The notes: a model not told the origin generated them from the letters alone. A DNA stretch of 64,000 nt from Mycobacterium colombiense (GCF_001672755.1 NZ_LZKI01000115.1:124001-188000), one strand, 5' to 3'; shown: positions 1-8,910, numbered from the stretch's first letter. Made by a program: numbers and translations.

Positions 1-26
1 GGCGCTTGTTTCAACTTGTCGCTCAT
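1..26 (-). CDS. 5' end of a gene cut by the window edge
   Basis: Only the first eight codons are visible on the minus strand (MSDKLKQA...). The start is supported by a nearly perfect Shine-Dalgarno sequence, GGAGGTGATC, ending 5 bases before the ATG. It lies downstream of, and in the same direction as, the hydratase gene that ends at 161. Nothing can be said about function. Confidence 0.5.
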
Positions 27-160
27 GTCGCGATCACCTCCGACGAGGTAATAGCCCTCGCACACGTGTTCGAAACATACTCGAGCAGCGAAAACCAGCG
101 CGCGACGGTTCGGCCCGGTTTAGCCAATTGGTGGCGGCCCGTTCTGCACCACGGCAGGCA

Positions 161-1192
161 TCAGCGGAAGCGGATGTTCAACGTCGCCAGGCCAAAAACC
201 TTGCGACCAGCCGACTTTGCGCCGACGATCACGACCCCGGCGCGGGTTTCCGGGTCCAATGACTTGATCCGGCCGCTGTATTCGATGTCGGCTCCCTCGG
301 TCGCCGATACGATCACGGGCTGGGACAGCCGCACCGCGTAGCGGGTAACCGCACCGGGGTCGCCTGACCATGCGGAGCCGAATCCGGCGCCCAATGCCAT
401 GGTGAGCATGCCGTGTGCGATCACGTCGGGCTGCCCCGCCAGTTTGGCGAGGTTCTCGTCCCAATGAAGCGGGTTGGCATCGCAGGCCACCCCGGAATAG
501 TTCACCAGGTCGCCGCGCGACAGTCGGGCGTGGTGGACCGGTAACTCGTCGCCGACCTTCACGTCATCGAAGGATGCTGTCCCCGGGGTGCGGGTCGTGC
601 CTCCGTGGGCGATTCGAACCTCGTCCGCGGGGCGCACCGTCTTCTGGTATTCCGCTTCGGAGTAGTCGATTCCGGCCAGGTTCACGTCGTGCATCATCAC
701 CCGCTGCGCGACGGTCCTGATCGCCGGATCGACATCCTCGGCGGTGACTCCGACGACGGTGGTGTGCAGGGTGTGCACCCGCTCGCCGGCGGTGTCGGTG
801 AATGTATTGGTCACGGTGATCAAGTCTCTGCCGGCGATCCTGCGCACCGATGACAGTTCGACGTCAATGTGCAGTTCGTCGCCGGCCACGATCGGCCGGT
901 GTTGCTCGAAGACTTCCTCGGTCTGCAGATACATCTCGTACCCGATGACCACCGATTCGAAGAGGTGGCGGTTGGCTGCCATTGCCGGGGCCGACGTGAA
1001 CGTCAGCGGAGCCACCAGGTCCGAATATCCCAGTTCAGCGGCGGCGGCGAGTTTCCAGTGCGCGGGGTGATAGTCCTGCACGGCACGGGCGAACTCGCGC
1101 AATTTCTCGCGGCCGACCTGGTAAGTGTCCTCGATCTGGTAGTAATGGCCGACCCGCGATTCGAGCGCCGACGTTTCTGCTGCTGCTGTCAT
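161..1192 (-). CDS. fused HadA/HadB-type (3R)-hydroxyacyl-ACP dehydratase (MaoC family)
   Basis: A 343-residue double hot-dog protein. Residues about 20-160 resemble the HadA-like (FAS1_DH/UPF0336) half. Residues about 195-343 are a MaoC-like half with the hydratase-2 motif CDANPLHW, giving the catalytic pair Asp238 and His243. The family dehydrates (3R)-hydroxyacyl thioesters in fatty-acid or mycolic-acid metabolism. The length matches double-hotdog hydratases such as M. tuberculosis Rv0216. It is a single gene, unlike the separate hadA/hadB subunits of the mycolate FAS-II operon, so the substrate may be different (inference). The ATG at 1192 has only a weak ribosome site. Confidence 0.85.
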   Translation of the reverse strand: MTAAAETSALESRVGHYYQIEDTYQVGREKLREFARAVQDYHPAHWKLAAAAELGYSDLVAPLTFTSAPAMAANRHLFESVVIGYEMYLQTEEVFEQHRPIVAGDELHIDVELSSVRRIAGRDLITVTNTFTDTAGERVHTLHTTVVGVTAEDVDPAIRTVAQRVMMHDVNLAGIDYSEAEYQKTVRPADEVRIAHGGTTRTPGTASFDDVKVGDELPVHHARLSRGDLVNYSGVACDANPLHWDENLAKLAGQPDVIAHGMLTMALGAGFGSAWSGDPGAVTRYAVRLSQPVIVSATEGADIEYSGRIKSLDPETRAGVVIVGAKSAGRKVFGLATLNIRFR

Positions 1193-1322
1193 GAATTGCC
1201 CAACTTTTCTATCGGCCTGTTCACGGATGCCGACCCACGCACACTAACGCGCCGATACCAGGCCACCGGAAGGGCCGCGCGCTGCGCCGGTCCCAATACG
1301 GATTCCGGCCAGACAGCCGCCT

Positions 1323-1784
1323 TCAAAAAGCCATGTCGTAGCAGACCCACAGCAGTGGGCCGACCAGGATCAGGGCCAACAGGGTAAGAACACCGATCAG
1401 CCGCCACGCAGTAGTCGAGCGGAAAATCACAGCCGTCACCGCCGACGCGGTCGCCAGGACCGTCGATACCGTCGCGATGATGATTTCGGTGCGCGCCGAC
1501 TGCACTGCGGATTCGGAGAACATTGGGAAGAAGCCGGTTTCCAATTTGAACGCCAGAGCGCGATTGCTCTCGGCCGTCAGCAACAGAAGAAGCGCGACCA
1601 TCATCGCCGCCATCCCGAACAGCGACAGACAAGCGCCGAAGATATTGCGGTTGCGGGGATCTATCGGGCCCGTGTACCGGGGCATCTGGTCCACAACCCA
1701 GATCGTAGGGTTCCGGTTCGGCGAAACGGGGCAAGCAGACAACGCGGCGTTGGCCCGCCGATCACGTGGTGGATACCTGGTCAT
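1323..1784 (-). CDS. small integral membrane protein, unknown function
   Basis: Encodes about 153 residues from MTRYPPRDRR. Three hydrophobic segments are visible: around FGACLSLFGMAAMMVALLLL, a second at EIIIATVSTVLATASAV, and a third near the C-terminus (LIGVLTLLALILVGPLLW). There is no recognisable catalytic motif. The start is uncertain: an alternative ATG at 1685 (MPRYTGPIDP) would remove only the polar N-terminus. It is divergent from the GtrA-family gene, with the two start regions almost abutting, so the two probably share a promoter region. I do not recognise the family. Confidence 0.6.
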   Translation of the reverse strand: MTRYPPRDRRANAALSACPVSPNRNPTIWVVDQMPRYTGPIDPRNRNIFGACLSLFGMAAMMVALLLLLTAESNRALAFKLETGFFPMFSESAVQSARTEIIIATVSTVLATASAVTAVIFRSTTAWRLIGVLTLLALILVGPLLWVCYDMAF

Positions 1785-1798
1785 GTCACCGTGCTCAT

Positions 1799-2272
1799 GT
1801 GCGAGCGGAACCGGCGACCGGACAATCACGCCTGTCCGGCCGGTTCCATAGCTGGTGCGAGGCATTCGTCGGGCGGTTGCCGTTGGGGCTTGCGGCAGTC
1901 GTCGCACCGACGTTCGTCGGCTTCTGTGTGATCAACGGCCTCACCTTCTGCGTCGATCTGACCATCCTCACGGGTTTGCGTGGCGCGCTGGGCCTTCCGG
2001 TGCCGATCGCGGTCACGGTTGCCTACGTCTGCGCGTTCGCGCTCAGCTACGTGCTCAATCGGATGTTCAATTTCCGGTCCCACGCACCCGTGGGGCCGCA
2101 GATCGCGATCTACGTCGTGGTGGTCGTCGTCAATTACCTGGCATTCATCCTCGGGGTGACCACCGCGCTGACCGTCATTGGACTGCAGTATCAGCTGTCG
2201 CGGCTGGCGGCGGGCGGGTGTGAAGCGGTGTACATGTACAGCGCGATGAGGTGGGTGGTCTTCCGCCGGTGA
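1799..2272 (+). CDS. GtrA-family membrane protein
   Basis: About 157 residues with four hydrophobic helices (PTFVGFCVINGLTF, VTVAYVCAFALSYVLN, IAIYVVVVVVNYLAFILG and a C-terminal one). The GtrA signature ALSYVLNRMFNF joins helix 2 to the loop. GtrA proteins are membrane partners for transferring polyprenyl-linked sugars across the membrane; this role is inferred from the family. The start is uncertain. GTG at 1799 is chosen because the in-frame GTG at 1766 would run into the divergent neighbour. It is followed closely by the 2313 and 2651 genes on the same strand. Confidence 0.75.
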   Translation: MRAEPATGQSRLSGRFHSWCEAFVGRLPLGLAAVVAPTFVGFCVINGLTFCVDLTILTGLRGALGLPVPIAVTVAYVCAFALSYVLNRMFNFRSHAPVGPQIAIYVVVVVVNYLAFILGVTTALTVIGLQYQLSRLAAGGCEAVYMYSAMRWVVFRR

Positions 2273-2312
2273 CCCGCGCGCCGGCCCGCAGTTGTTGGCC
2301 GAGGTGTAGCCG

Positions 2313-2639
2313 GTGCGTGATCTCTTCGCGACGGCGACGAAGGACGCTCGACACGTGACGGTATTCGCGGTCATCGCCGCGCTCGCGGCAGCTGCCTGCA
2401 TCGGCTACTACTTCGGACGACGCGCGGCCTCGGCCCCGCCGAGCTGGAAGAAGCGAACCAGCCGGGTCGCGCTGAGCAGGCAGGCCATCAACCTGCTCGC
2501 GATGATCACCGCGCGCCGGATCCAGCAGCGCTTCCGGGCCGAACGCATCGTCTCCGACGTGGCCGCCAGATGCGGGCTGAGAGTAGTTGCGCCCCTCCAA
2601 TTTCGACGCGGGGGCATGCTGCGGTTGCGTTCCTATTAA
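2313..2639 (+). CDS. conserved-looking hypothetical protein with one membrane helix
   Basis: A 108-residue protein with a GTG start preceded by GAGGTG. Residues about 15-35 form one transmembrane helix (VTVFAVIAALAAAACIGYYF). The rest is strongly basic (many Arg), so it probably faces the cytoplasm. It lies 40 bp after the GtrA gene and 11 bp before the SDR gene on the same strand, consistent with a small operon. No family is recognised. Confidence 0.6.
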   Translation: MRDLFATATKDARHVTVFAVIAALAAAACIGYYFGRRAASAPPSWKKRTSRVALSRQAINLLAMITARRIQQRFRAERIVSDVAARCGLRVVAPLQFRRGGMLRLRSY

Positions 2640-2650
2640 GGTGCACTGGC

Positions 2651-3391
2651 ATGACTGCACTGCACGGCAAAGTGGCGTTGGTGACCGGGGCATCGTCGGG
2701 CTTGGGCGCCGAAACGGCGAAATTGTTTTCCGGTGAGGGCGCAACGGTTTTCGGCATCGGTCGTGACGCCGGCCGCTTGGCCGACGTCTTCGAGGGCATC
2801 GAACGCGGCGGATTCGCTTCGGTGGACATCGGCTCGGTGCAGGCCTGCCGGGCCGCGGTCGAGCAGTGCGTCCGTGATTTCGGCGGCCTGGACATCCTCG
2901 TCAACGTCGCGGGGCGCCACCAGATGCGCCGGACGGAGTCGATGACCGACGACGACTGGGACCAGGACCTTGCGGTCAACCTCAACGGGCCGTTCTACCT
3001 GTGCAGGGCGGCGCTGCCTCATCTGCTGAACCGCGGCGGAAACATCGTCAACGTCAGCTCCATCGCCGGAGTCGAGGGCCAGGCGTATTCGGCCGGCTAC
3101 TGTGCCGCCAAGCACGGCCTGATCGGTCTCACCCGTGCGTTGGCGGTGGAGTACACCGCGGATCGGTTGCGCGTCAACGCGGTCTGCCCCGGCGGCATGC
3201 TCACGCCGCAGATTGAACAGTTCAGCGCGCCGGACAATCCCAACTACGACCTGATCATGCGCACAGCGTCGCCGCGCGGGATGATGCAACCCCTCGACGT
3301 CGCCAACGTGATCGCGTTCCTCGCCAGCGATGCCGCGGCCGCGGTTCACGGCGCCGTCTATCGCGTCGACAACGGTAAAGGCGCGGGTTGA
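2651..3391 (+). CDS. short-chain dehydrogenase/reductase (SDR)
   Basis: A 246-residue classical SDR. It has the Rossmann dinucleotide motif TGASSGLG (residues 12-19), NVAG at 85-88 in place of the usual NNAG, and the catalytic triad Ser137, Tyr150 and Lys154 (YCAAK). The C-terminus reads like the usual VYRVDNG strand. NAD(P)(H)-dependent oxidation or reduction of an alcohol/ketone is expected; the substrate cannot be predicted. The ATG at 2651 fits the family's usual N-terminus (LHGKVALVTG). The gene converges on the DUF5134 gene, leaving about 20 bp between stops. Confidence 0.9.
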   Translation: MTALHGKVALVTGASSGLGAETAKLFSGEGATVFGIGRDAGRLADVFEGIERGGFASVDIGSVQACRAAVEQCVRDFGGLDILVNVAGRHQMRRTESMTDDDWDQDLAVNLNGPFYLCRAALPHLLNRGGNIVNVSSIAGVEGQAYSAGYCAAKHGLIGLTRALAVEYTADRLRVNAVCPGGMLTPQIEQFSAPDNPNYDLIMRTASPRGMMQPLDVANVIAFLASDAAAAVHGAVYRVDNGKGAG

Positions 3392-3411
3392 GAAGTTTCG
3401 GCGCAGCCTCG

Positions 3412-4068
3412 TTACCGGACGACGAGCGCGTCGAACATGAGCGCGGTGCCGGCGGCGGTGGACGCCTGATAAAGCGGTTCCCACCACACCGCCCGCGCGG
3501 TGGTCGGCACTCGGTTCATCCGGCGTTCGCCGATGAACCGGTAGGACCAATACAGCGCCACGGCGGCGAATGCAGCCACCCCGATCCAGTTCGCCGCGGA
3601 GACCCAGGGGAAGCCGGCGGCGGCCGAAGACATGCCGTGTGAGGGCAGCGTCATGCCGGGCATGTCCATGACCGCCGAATCCGGTTGTGAGTGCGGGTGT
3701 GTCGAAACGCCCGGCACGGCTCCGCTCATCAGCGCGTACATCCACGCCATCGCCGCCATCATCGCCGCGTAGTAGCAGGTCTTCAGTCGCTGACGCGATT
3801 GCGCCGATGCCCGGACTGCAACGCCGACAAACCAGACGGCGGCCAGCAGGAAAAAGAGCATCGGACCGAGTGCCGGCAGGTCGAGCCCCACGCGCCACAC
3901 CATCAAGACCATTGCCACCGACATCGTCAGGTGCAGCAGATGAGTGAGTCGGCTCGTCCACCGATCGTGCTGTGCCACAACGAGGTACGCGTACATGGCG
4001 TTGCTCACACCGAACAGCACGGTGACGACCCAGCGCATCGCCGTTTCGCCGATCATGGCATGCAACAT
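3412..4068 (-). CDS. DUF5134-type multi-helix membrane protein
   Basis: About 218 residues with six or so hydrophobic segments. They include WVVTVLFGVSNAMYAYLV, LLHLTMSVAMVLMVW, LGPMLFFLLAAVWFVGVAV and AAMMAAMAWMYALMSG. A Met/His-rich loop follows (PHSQPDSAVMDMPGMTLPSHGM), then more helices. The pattern matches the actinobacterial DUF5134 family, whose function is not established. The Met/His-rich periplasmic loop looks like a candidate metal (copper) site; that is inference. Start chosen at 4068 (MLHAMIGETAMRW); longer in-frame readings add an atypical hydrophilic leader. Confidence 0.75.
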   Translation of the reverse strand: MLHAMIGETAMRWVVTVLFGVSNAMYAYLVVAQHDRWTSRLTHLLHLTMSVAMVLMVWRVGLDLPALGPMLFFLLAAVWFVGVAVRASAQSRQRLKTCYYAAMMAAMAWMYALMSGAVPGVSTHPHSQPDSAVMDMPGMTLPSHGMSSAAAGFPWVSAANWIGVAAFAAVALYWSYRFIGERRMNRVPTTARAVWWEPLYQASTAAGTALMFDALVVR

Positions 4069-4286
4069 CGTGACCTGACGAATACTGTCTGCGCTTCGCC
4101 CATGGCGCCACCGTACCCCTGCGGGGTATTTGAGCCAACAATCGTCGAGAGTGTCGGCGACGAGCCGGAGAAACCCGGCCGCGGTAACGGTTCGGGCACG
4201 TTTCAATCACCCCCCGACACGTCGTGCGGCACGACGCTTCTGGTGGTTGAGAATTCGGGGCATGACGCAATCGCGGGAGTCCGACG

Positions 4287-5720
4287 ATGGCGCGTGAATT
4301 CTCGCGGCAGACGTTTCTGCGGGGCGCCGTCGGCGCGTTGGCCACCGGAGCGGTCCTCGGCGCACCCCGGGTCGCCGCCGATCCAAGGGCTACCGGTTGG
4401 GAGGGTCTGTCCACCGCCCTCGGCGGGAAGGTTCTGCTTCCCGATAGTCCCCAATTTGCCGGGGCCAAGCAGGTTTTCAACACCAACTACAACGGGCTCA
4501 CACCCGCTGCGGTAGTCACCCCGACATCGGCGGCCGACGTGCAGAAGGCGATGGCCTTCGCGGCCGCCCACAACCTCAAGGTCGCCCCGCGCAGCGGCGG
4601 ACACTCCTACATCGGCGCGTCGACCGCCAACGGCGCCATGGTGCTGGATCTGCGCCAGCTGCCCGGGGATGCCAATTACGACGCCGCAACCGGCCAGGTG
4701 ACGGTGACGCCGGCGACGAGCCTGTACACGATGCACCGGACGCTGGCCGCGGTCGGCCGCGGCGTCCCGACCGGTACCTGCCCGTCGGTCGGCGCCGCGG
4801 GACACGCGCTCGGCGGTGGCATGGGAGCCCAATCCCGGCACGCCGGCCTGCTCTGCGATCAGTTGACGTCGGCGTCGGTGGTGCTGCCCAGTGGCCAGGC
4901 GGTCACCGCGTCCGCCGCCAGCAACCCGGACCTGTTCTGGGCACTGCGCGGTGGCGGTGGCGGCAACTTCGGCGTGACGACCTCGCTGACCTTCGCCACA
5001 TTCCCCACCAAGGAGGTCGACGTCGTCAACCTCAACTTCCCACCACAGTCGTTCGCGCAGGTCCTCGTCGGTTGGCAGAACTGGCTTCGCACCGCCGACC
5101 GCAACAGCTGGGCGCTGGCAGACGCCACCGTCGACCCGATGGGCGTGCATTGCCGGATCCTCGCGACCTGCCCGGCCGGGTCGGGTAACAGCGCAGCGGC
5201 CGCGATCACCCAGGCGGTGGGACTGCAGCCGTCGGGTACCGAGAACCACACCTTCAACTACATGGACCTGGTGAATTATCTGGCCGTCGGCAACCTCAAC
5301 CCGTCGCCGCTCGGGTACGTCGGCGGATCGGACGTCTTCGCCACGGTCAACGCGGGGGTGGCGCAGGGGATCGCCTCGGCGGTCAATGCCTTTCCCCGCG
5401 GCGCCGGCCGAATGCTGGCCATCATGCACGCGATGGACGGCGCCCTCGCCACGGTGGCGCCCGGCGCCACCGCCTTCCCGTGGCGCCGGCAGTCAGCGCT
5501 GGTGCAGTGGTACGTGGAGACGGGCGACCCGGCGGCCGCGACCAACTGGCTCAACACGGCACATCAAGCGGTGCAACAGTATTCGGTCGGTGGCTACGTG
5601 AACTACATCGAGGCGAACCAGCCGCCGTCGCGTTACTTCGGCCCGAACCTGCCCCGGCTGAGCGCCGTACGGCAGAAATACGATCCCGGCCGCGTCATGT
5701 ACTCGGGGCTGAACTACTAG
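4287..5720 (+). CDS. secreted FAD-linked oxidoreductase, berberine-bridge-enzyme type (Rv0063-like)
   Basis: A 477-residue flavoenzyme. Residues 1-31 form a signal peptide: Tat-like SRQTFLRG, a hydrophobic stretch, and a likely cleavage near VAA-DP. The FAD-binding PCMH domain follows. Two residues mark bicovalent FAD attachment as in the BBE/GOOX family: His106 in RSGGHSY and Cys165 in GTCPSVG. The C-terminal BBE segment ends YFGPNLPRLSAVRQKYDP. These enzymes oxidise sugars or alcohols outside the cell. The closest M. tuberculosis protein I recognise is Rv0063. The Tat motif has Arg-Gln instead of Arg-Arg. It follows a 218-bp divergent gap from the DUF5134 gene. Confidence 0.9.
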   Translation: MAREFSRQTFLRGAVGALATGAVLGAPRVAADPRATGWEGLSTALGGKVLLPDSPQFAGAKQVFNTNYNGLTPAAVVTPTSAADVQKAMAFAAAHNLKVAPRSGGHSYIGASTANGAMVLDLRQLPGDANYDAATGQVTVTPATSLYTMHRTLAAVGRGVPTGTCPSVGAAGHALGGGMGAQSRHAGLLCDQLTSASVVLPSGQAVTASAASNPDLFWALRGGGGGNFGVTTSLTFATFPTKEVDVVNLNFPPQSFAQVLVGWQNWLRTADRNSWALADATVDPMGVHCRILATCPAGSGNSAAAAITQAVGLQPSGTENHTFNYMDLVNYLAVGNLNPSPLGYVGGSDVFATVNAGVAQGIASAVNAFPRGAGRMLAIMHAMDGALATVAPGATAFPWRRQSALVQWYVETGDPAAATNWLNTAHQAVQQYSVGGYVNYIEANQPPSRYFGPNLPRLSAVRQKYDPGRVMYSGLNY

Positions 5721-5829
5721 CGTCCAAACGCCCGCGGACGCGGCTGCCGAGCGCAACTGACACCCGATGGTTAGCCCGGCTCCGCACTGGGTACTTCCAG
5801 TATGTCTGTGGCGAGTTAAGGGGTGGCGA

Positions 5830-6000
5830 ATGGCAATCGAGCACGGTCGTGCACGGTGCCCGCGTTGCATGGCGTGGGCGCAGTACCGCTTTCTTGAGCG
5901 CGATGACGACAAGCTCGAGTATCAGGTGGATTGCGACGCATGCGGGAACCTGTACTCCGAGGTGACCATCGCATCGTCGGTCGCCACGCCGGCCGCCTGA
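5830..6000 (+). CDS. small zinc-ribbon-like protein
   Basis: Encodes about 56 residues (MAIEHGRARCPRC...). Two CxxC knuckles, C10/C13 (CPRC) and C35/C38 (CDAC), could bind one zinc ion as a zinc ribbon. The start is supported by AAGGGGTGG just upstream of the ATG. Function is unknown. It sits alone between the flavoenzyme and the Crp-like regulator. Confidence 0.65.
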   Translation: MAIEHGRARCPRCMAWAQYRFLERDDDKLEYQVDCDACGNLYSEVTIASSVATPAA

Positions 6001-6163
6001 ATGGCTCACCCGGCTCTCGTTCCACACTGAGGCGGCGGGCGCGACCTGCTACGTTACGGAACCGCCCCCTGGTGTAAGGTCTGGACCGCGAGCTAAGACG
6101 CCCCCACTTCGGAGCAGCGCCTAGTGCGCGCAACGCCGTGCAAAACGCGTTGAAAGGGGCGGC

Positions 6164-6841
6164 GTGAACCAGGTATTGGCGCGAGCCGGCATCTTCCAGG
6201 GGATCGCTCCCGATGCGGTCGATGCCTTGGCTCGCCACCTGCAGCACGTATCGTTCCCGCGCAGGCGCACCGTCTTCGTCGAGGGCGAGCTCGGTGACGA
6301 CCTTTACGTCATCCTGTCGGGCTCGGTGAAGATTCGTCATCAGACGACCGATGGTCGCGAAACAGTCTTCGCGGTGCTGGGCCCCGGGGACGTGTTCGGT
6401 GAGCTTGCGCTGTTCGATCCCGGCCCGCGAACCTCGACGGTGATCACCCTGACCGAGGTGGAAGCCGTGCGGATGGACCGGAACGCGTTGCGGACCTGGA
6501 TCGTCGAACGCCCCGAAATCGCCGAGCAGCTGTTGCGGGTGTTGGCTCGCCGACTTCGGCATACCAACAACACGCTGTGCGACCTGATCTTCACCGACGT
6601 CCCCGCCCGGGTGGCCAAGCAAATCCTTGATCTGGCAATGCGATTCGGCACCAGCAACGGAGGCTCGGTGCTGGTCGAGCACCACCTCACGCAGAAGGAA
6701 CTCGCGCAACTCGTGGGATCCTCGCGTGAAACGGTCAATAAGGCGTTATCGGACTTCACCCAACGCGGATGGATCCGGCAACAGGGCAGGGCCCTCATCA
6801 TCGACCAACCCGCGAAGTTGGCCCGGCGCGCAAGGGCTTAA
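6164..6841 (+). CDS. Crp/Fnr-family transcriptional regulator (Crp paralogue)
   Basis: A 225-residue protein collinear with M. tuberculosis Crp (Rv3676), which is 224 residues. An N-terminal cyclic-nucleotide-binding domain carries the phosphate-binding cassette FGELALFDPGPRTST. A dimer helix follows (EQLLRVLARRLRHTNNTL), then a C-terminal winged helix with the recognition segment LVGSSRETVNKALSDF. It differs from Rv3676 at many N-terminal positions (for example DLYVILSGSVKIRHQTTDG), so it is probably a second Crp rather than the orthologue. cAMP-responsive DNA binding is expected. GTG start with GAAAGGGGC upstream. A TAAGGT hexamer near 6075 could be a -10 element. Confidence 0.85.
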   Translation: MNQVLARAGIFQGIAPDAVDALARHLQHVSFPRRRTVFVEGELGDDLYVILSGSVKIRHQTTDGRETVFAVLGPGDVFGELALFDPGPRTSTVITLTEVEAVRMDRNALRTWIVERPEIAEQLLRVLARRLRHTNNTLCDLIFTDVPARVAKQILDLAMRFGTSNGGSVLVEHHLTQKELAQLVGSSRETVNKALSDFTQRGWIRQQGRALIIDQPAKLARRARA

Positions 6842-6865
6842 CGCCCGCATCGCCCAGTTCACGCC

Positions 6866-7735
6866 CTAGGTGATCGACCAGAACTCCAGCAGGGTCCGCA
6901 ACGTCGCCACCAGGGGCAGCGGTTGGTCCAGCATGGGATGGTGGCCGGCCTGGGCCAGCTCCACGAAGGGGCCACGCAGCTGAAGCAAGGAGCGGATCCG
7001 CTCGGCCATGTCGGACGGCACCAAACCGGCTTCGCAGCGCAAATACCCTACGCGGCAACGCATCGCGGCCAGCATGGATTCCAACGACTCCTCGTCGGCG
7101 GGCGTCGGCTCGAGAAACTCACCGCCGAAGATCGCCGGGTCGAACTTCCAAATCCACCCTTCGTCGGTTCTGCGGACCGACTCTCCCGCGATGTGCTGTC
7201 GGATGTAGGGCAGGATCAGCTCCTGCGAGGGCACGGCCGTAAAGCGGGCTAGGATCTCATCTTTCGTCCGGTAGTGGTTGTGTTTGCGCCTACGTAGCCG
7301 TCCCTCCTCCGGCGCGCGCTCCCACAACGGCGAGTCGATGACCAGCATGCTGTTGATCTGCTGGCTGTAGTGCATCGCTGCCGTAGATACCACCCAGCCG
7401 CCCATGCTGTGGCCGATGATCGTCGGCCGCCCGGCGGGACCGGCGGCTGCCGCCGCCGCCATCACCTCGCTCGCCCAGACTCGCAGGTCGTAACTTCCAC
7501 GTGCGTCGCTGTCGCCGTGCCCGGACAGATCCGGTGCGATCACCCGATGGGTGCGGGAGAAGAACGGCGCGACGTGATCCCACCACCCTGAATGCGCTCC
7601 GCCACCGTGGACGAGCACCACCGGAGGTTGGTCGGCATCGCCCCAGACGCGCAGGTGTATGCGGCAACCGTCGACGTCGACGTCACAGTGGTCCGGTTTT
7701 TGATCGAGCGCTGTGGTGAACCAAAGTGGTGTCAC
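6866..7735 (-). CDS. alpha/beta-hydrolase
   Basis: A 289-residue alpha/beta-hydrolase fold. It has the oxyanion-hole motif HGGG (43-46), nucleophile elbow GHSMGG with Ser110, and a C-terminal His in QAGHHPMLDQP (about 265). An acidic residue before the last helix would complete the triad. The family covers esterases, epoxide hydrolases and C-C hydrolases; the substrate is not predictable. GTG start at 7735. The gene converges on the crp-like gene with about 24 bp between stops. Confidence 0.85.
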   Translation of the reverse strand: MTPLWFTTALDQKPDHCDVDVDGCRIHLRVWGDADQPPVVLVHGGGAHSGWWDHVAPFFSRTHRVIAPDLSGHGDSDARGSYDLRVWASEVMAAAAAAGPAGRPTIIGHSMGGWVVSTAAMHYSQQINSMLVIDSPLWERAPEEGRLRRRKHNHYRTKDEILARFTAVPSQELILPYIRQHIAGESVRRTDEGWIWKFDPAIFGGEFLEPTPADEESLESMLAAMRCRVGYLRCEAGLVPSDMAERIRSLLQLRGPFVELAQAGHHPMLDQPLPLVATLRTLLEFWSIT

Positions 7736-7855
7736 AGGTATCTGGCGCGGGCGGGAAAACAGTTTCCGACCTCCTGAGGATTCAAACGCTTTGTCTTGAT
7801 CCAGGTTTCGCTCGACGCGGCCGATAGCGGTTCGTCGGGGCGGGGAAGGCGGAAT

Positions 7856-8224
7856 TCACGAATTGGTCTCGGCCAGCCGCACCGTGACGGTTACCGCTCC
7901 CTTTTCGTCCCGCGTGGCGACGGCGTGTCCGGCGCGCTCGGTTTCGTCCAGCCGCAACGTCAGCGGCCCACCGGCGTCGAGGAAGTTCCGCCACCAGGTC
8001 TTCGCGTCGGGCATGTTGACGCTGACGACGATGTCGTCGCCGGAACGGCGATAGGCCACCGGGATGCTGTACGTGCGTCCGGAGCGTCGCCCCGTGTAGG
8101 TCAGCATCGTGATGTTGCGATTGATCAGCCGGCCGAAGTGGCGCGAGTTGGCCAGCGCGGCTATCGGCGCATTGAAAACAGGCGCGGCTCGCATCAGGAG
8201 GCGGCCAAGGTTGTTGGGACTCAC
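7856..8224 (-). CDS. Ddn-like (nitroreductase/deazaflavin) family protein
   Basis: About 122 residues with the split-barrel pattern of the F420-dependent nitroreductase (Ddn) group: ITMLTYTGRRSGRTYSIPV, then a WWRNFLDAGGPLTL turn and a C-terminal strand. In related proteins the GRRSG region contacts the F420 phosphate tail. It is shorter than typical Ddn (about 150 residues), and F420 binding is not certain. Start set at GTG 8224 (SPNNLGRLLMRAAP); a longer reading to 8335 has atypical N-terminal sequence. Confidence 0.7.
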   Translation of the reverse strand: MSPNNLGRLLMRAAPVFNAPIAALANSRHFGRLINRNITMLTYTGRRSGRTYSIPVAYRRSGDDIVVSVNMPDAKTWWRNFLDAGGPLTLRLDETERAGHAVATRDEKGAVTVTVRLAETNS

Positions 8225-8352
8225 GTGAGAAGTATCGCAGCAAATTGAGGCGAGCAGTCGGCCGTGGGAATTCGACGTGATGTCGCCCCGCTTTATGGAG
8301 GTAGCATCCCGCGCAGACGCTCCAGCGGCTGCCACAAACGAGGAGGGCGCTG

Positions 8353-8706
8353 ATGACGGCTCCCGTCGACCCTTCGGTGCCGCCCAGCGGCATGGGCTGC
8401 GCCGAGTGCGATGAGCACGGTGGTTGGTGGGTGCACTTGCGACGCTGCGCCGCGTGCGGGCACATCGGTTGCTGCGACGATTCGCTGTCTCGCCATGCGA
8501 CCAAGCACTGGCAGCAGACCGGGCATCCGATCATCCGGTCGTTCGAGCCCGGCGAGGACTGGTTCTGGAACTACGAGGCCAACGACTATTACGACGGCCC
8601 CGAGCTGGCGCCACCCGAGTGCCGTCCCGAGGACCAGTCGGTCCCCGGGCCACGCGGGCGGGTGCCGCATAACTGGTTCGAGCTGCTCCGCCATCGAGAC
8701 GGCTGA
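8353..8706 (+). CDS. UBP-type zinc-finger protein
   Basis: A 117-residue protein. It carries the ZnF-UBP arrangement of Cys and His ligands: C16, C19, C32, C35, C40 and His48/His52/His58 (GCAEC, CAACGHIGC, RHATKHWQQTGHP). In eukaryotes this fold binds the ubiquitin C-terminus. Actinobacterial single-domain versions have no assigned role. A strong ribosome site, AGGAGGGCGCTG, precedes the ATG. It is divergent from the Ddn-like gene. Confidence 0.85.
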   Translation: MTAPVDPSVPPSGMGCAECDEHGGWWVHLRRCAACGHIGCCDDSLSRHATKHWQQTGHPIIRSFEPGEDWFWNYEANDYYDGPELAPPECRPEDQSVPGPRGRVPHNWFELLRHRDG

Positions 8707-8910
8707 CCCGTTGGTCCCGTAAAGCCTCGCGTGGCGGGTGCGCTGGTCCCGGTTTAAGCTTCTAATCCCGATACCAGGCGAAAGGCGTTCTCCGATGCCA
8801 GAGGTCGATCGTGGCTCGCCGTTGGTATTTCACGCCTCCATCGTATGCGTCATCGCCGATCAGCTTCGTCGTGTGCAGTCCCGGCACGGTGGTCGCCCGC
8901 AGCCGATTCG

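Noticed and set aside
2636..4486. A 616-codon open frame on the minus strand across the SDR and DUF5134 genes
   Set aside because: It is a by-product of high GC: the plus-strand SDR and the minus-strand DUF5134 frames both have clear domain motifs, while this frame encodes Arg/Gly-rich sequence with no recognisable pattern.
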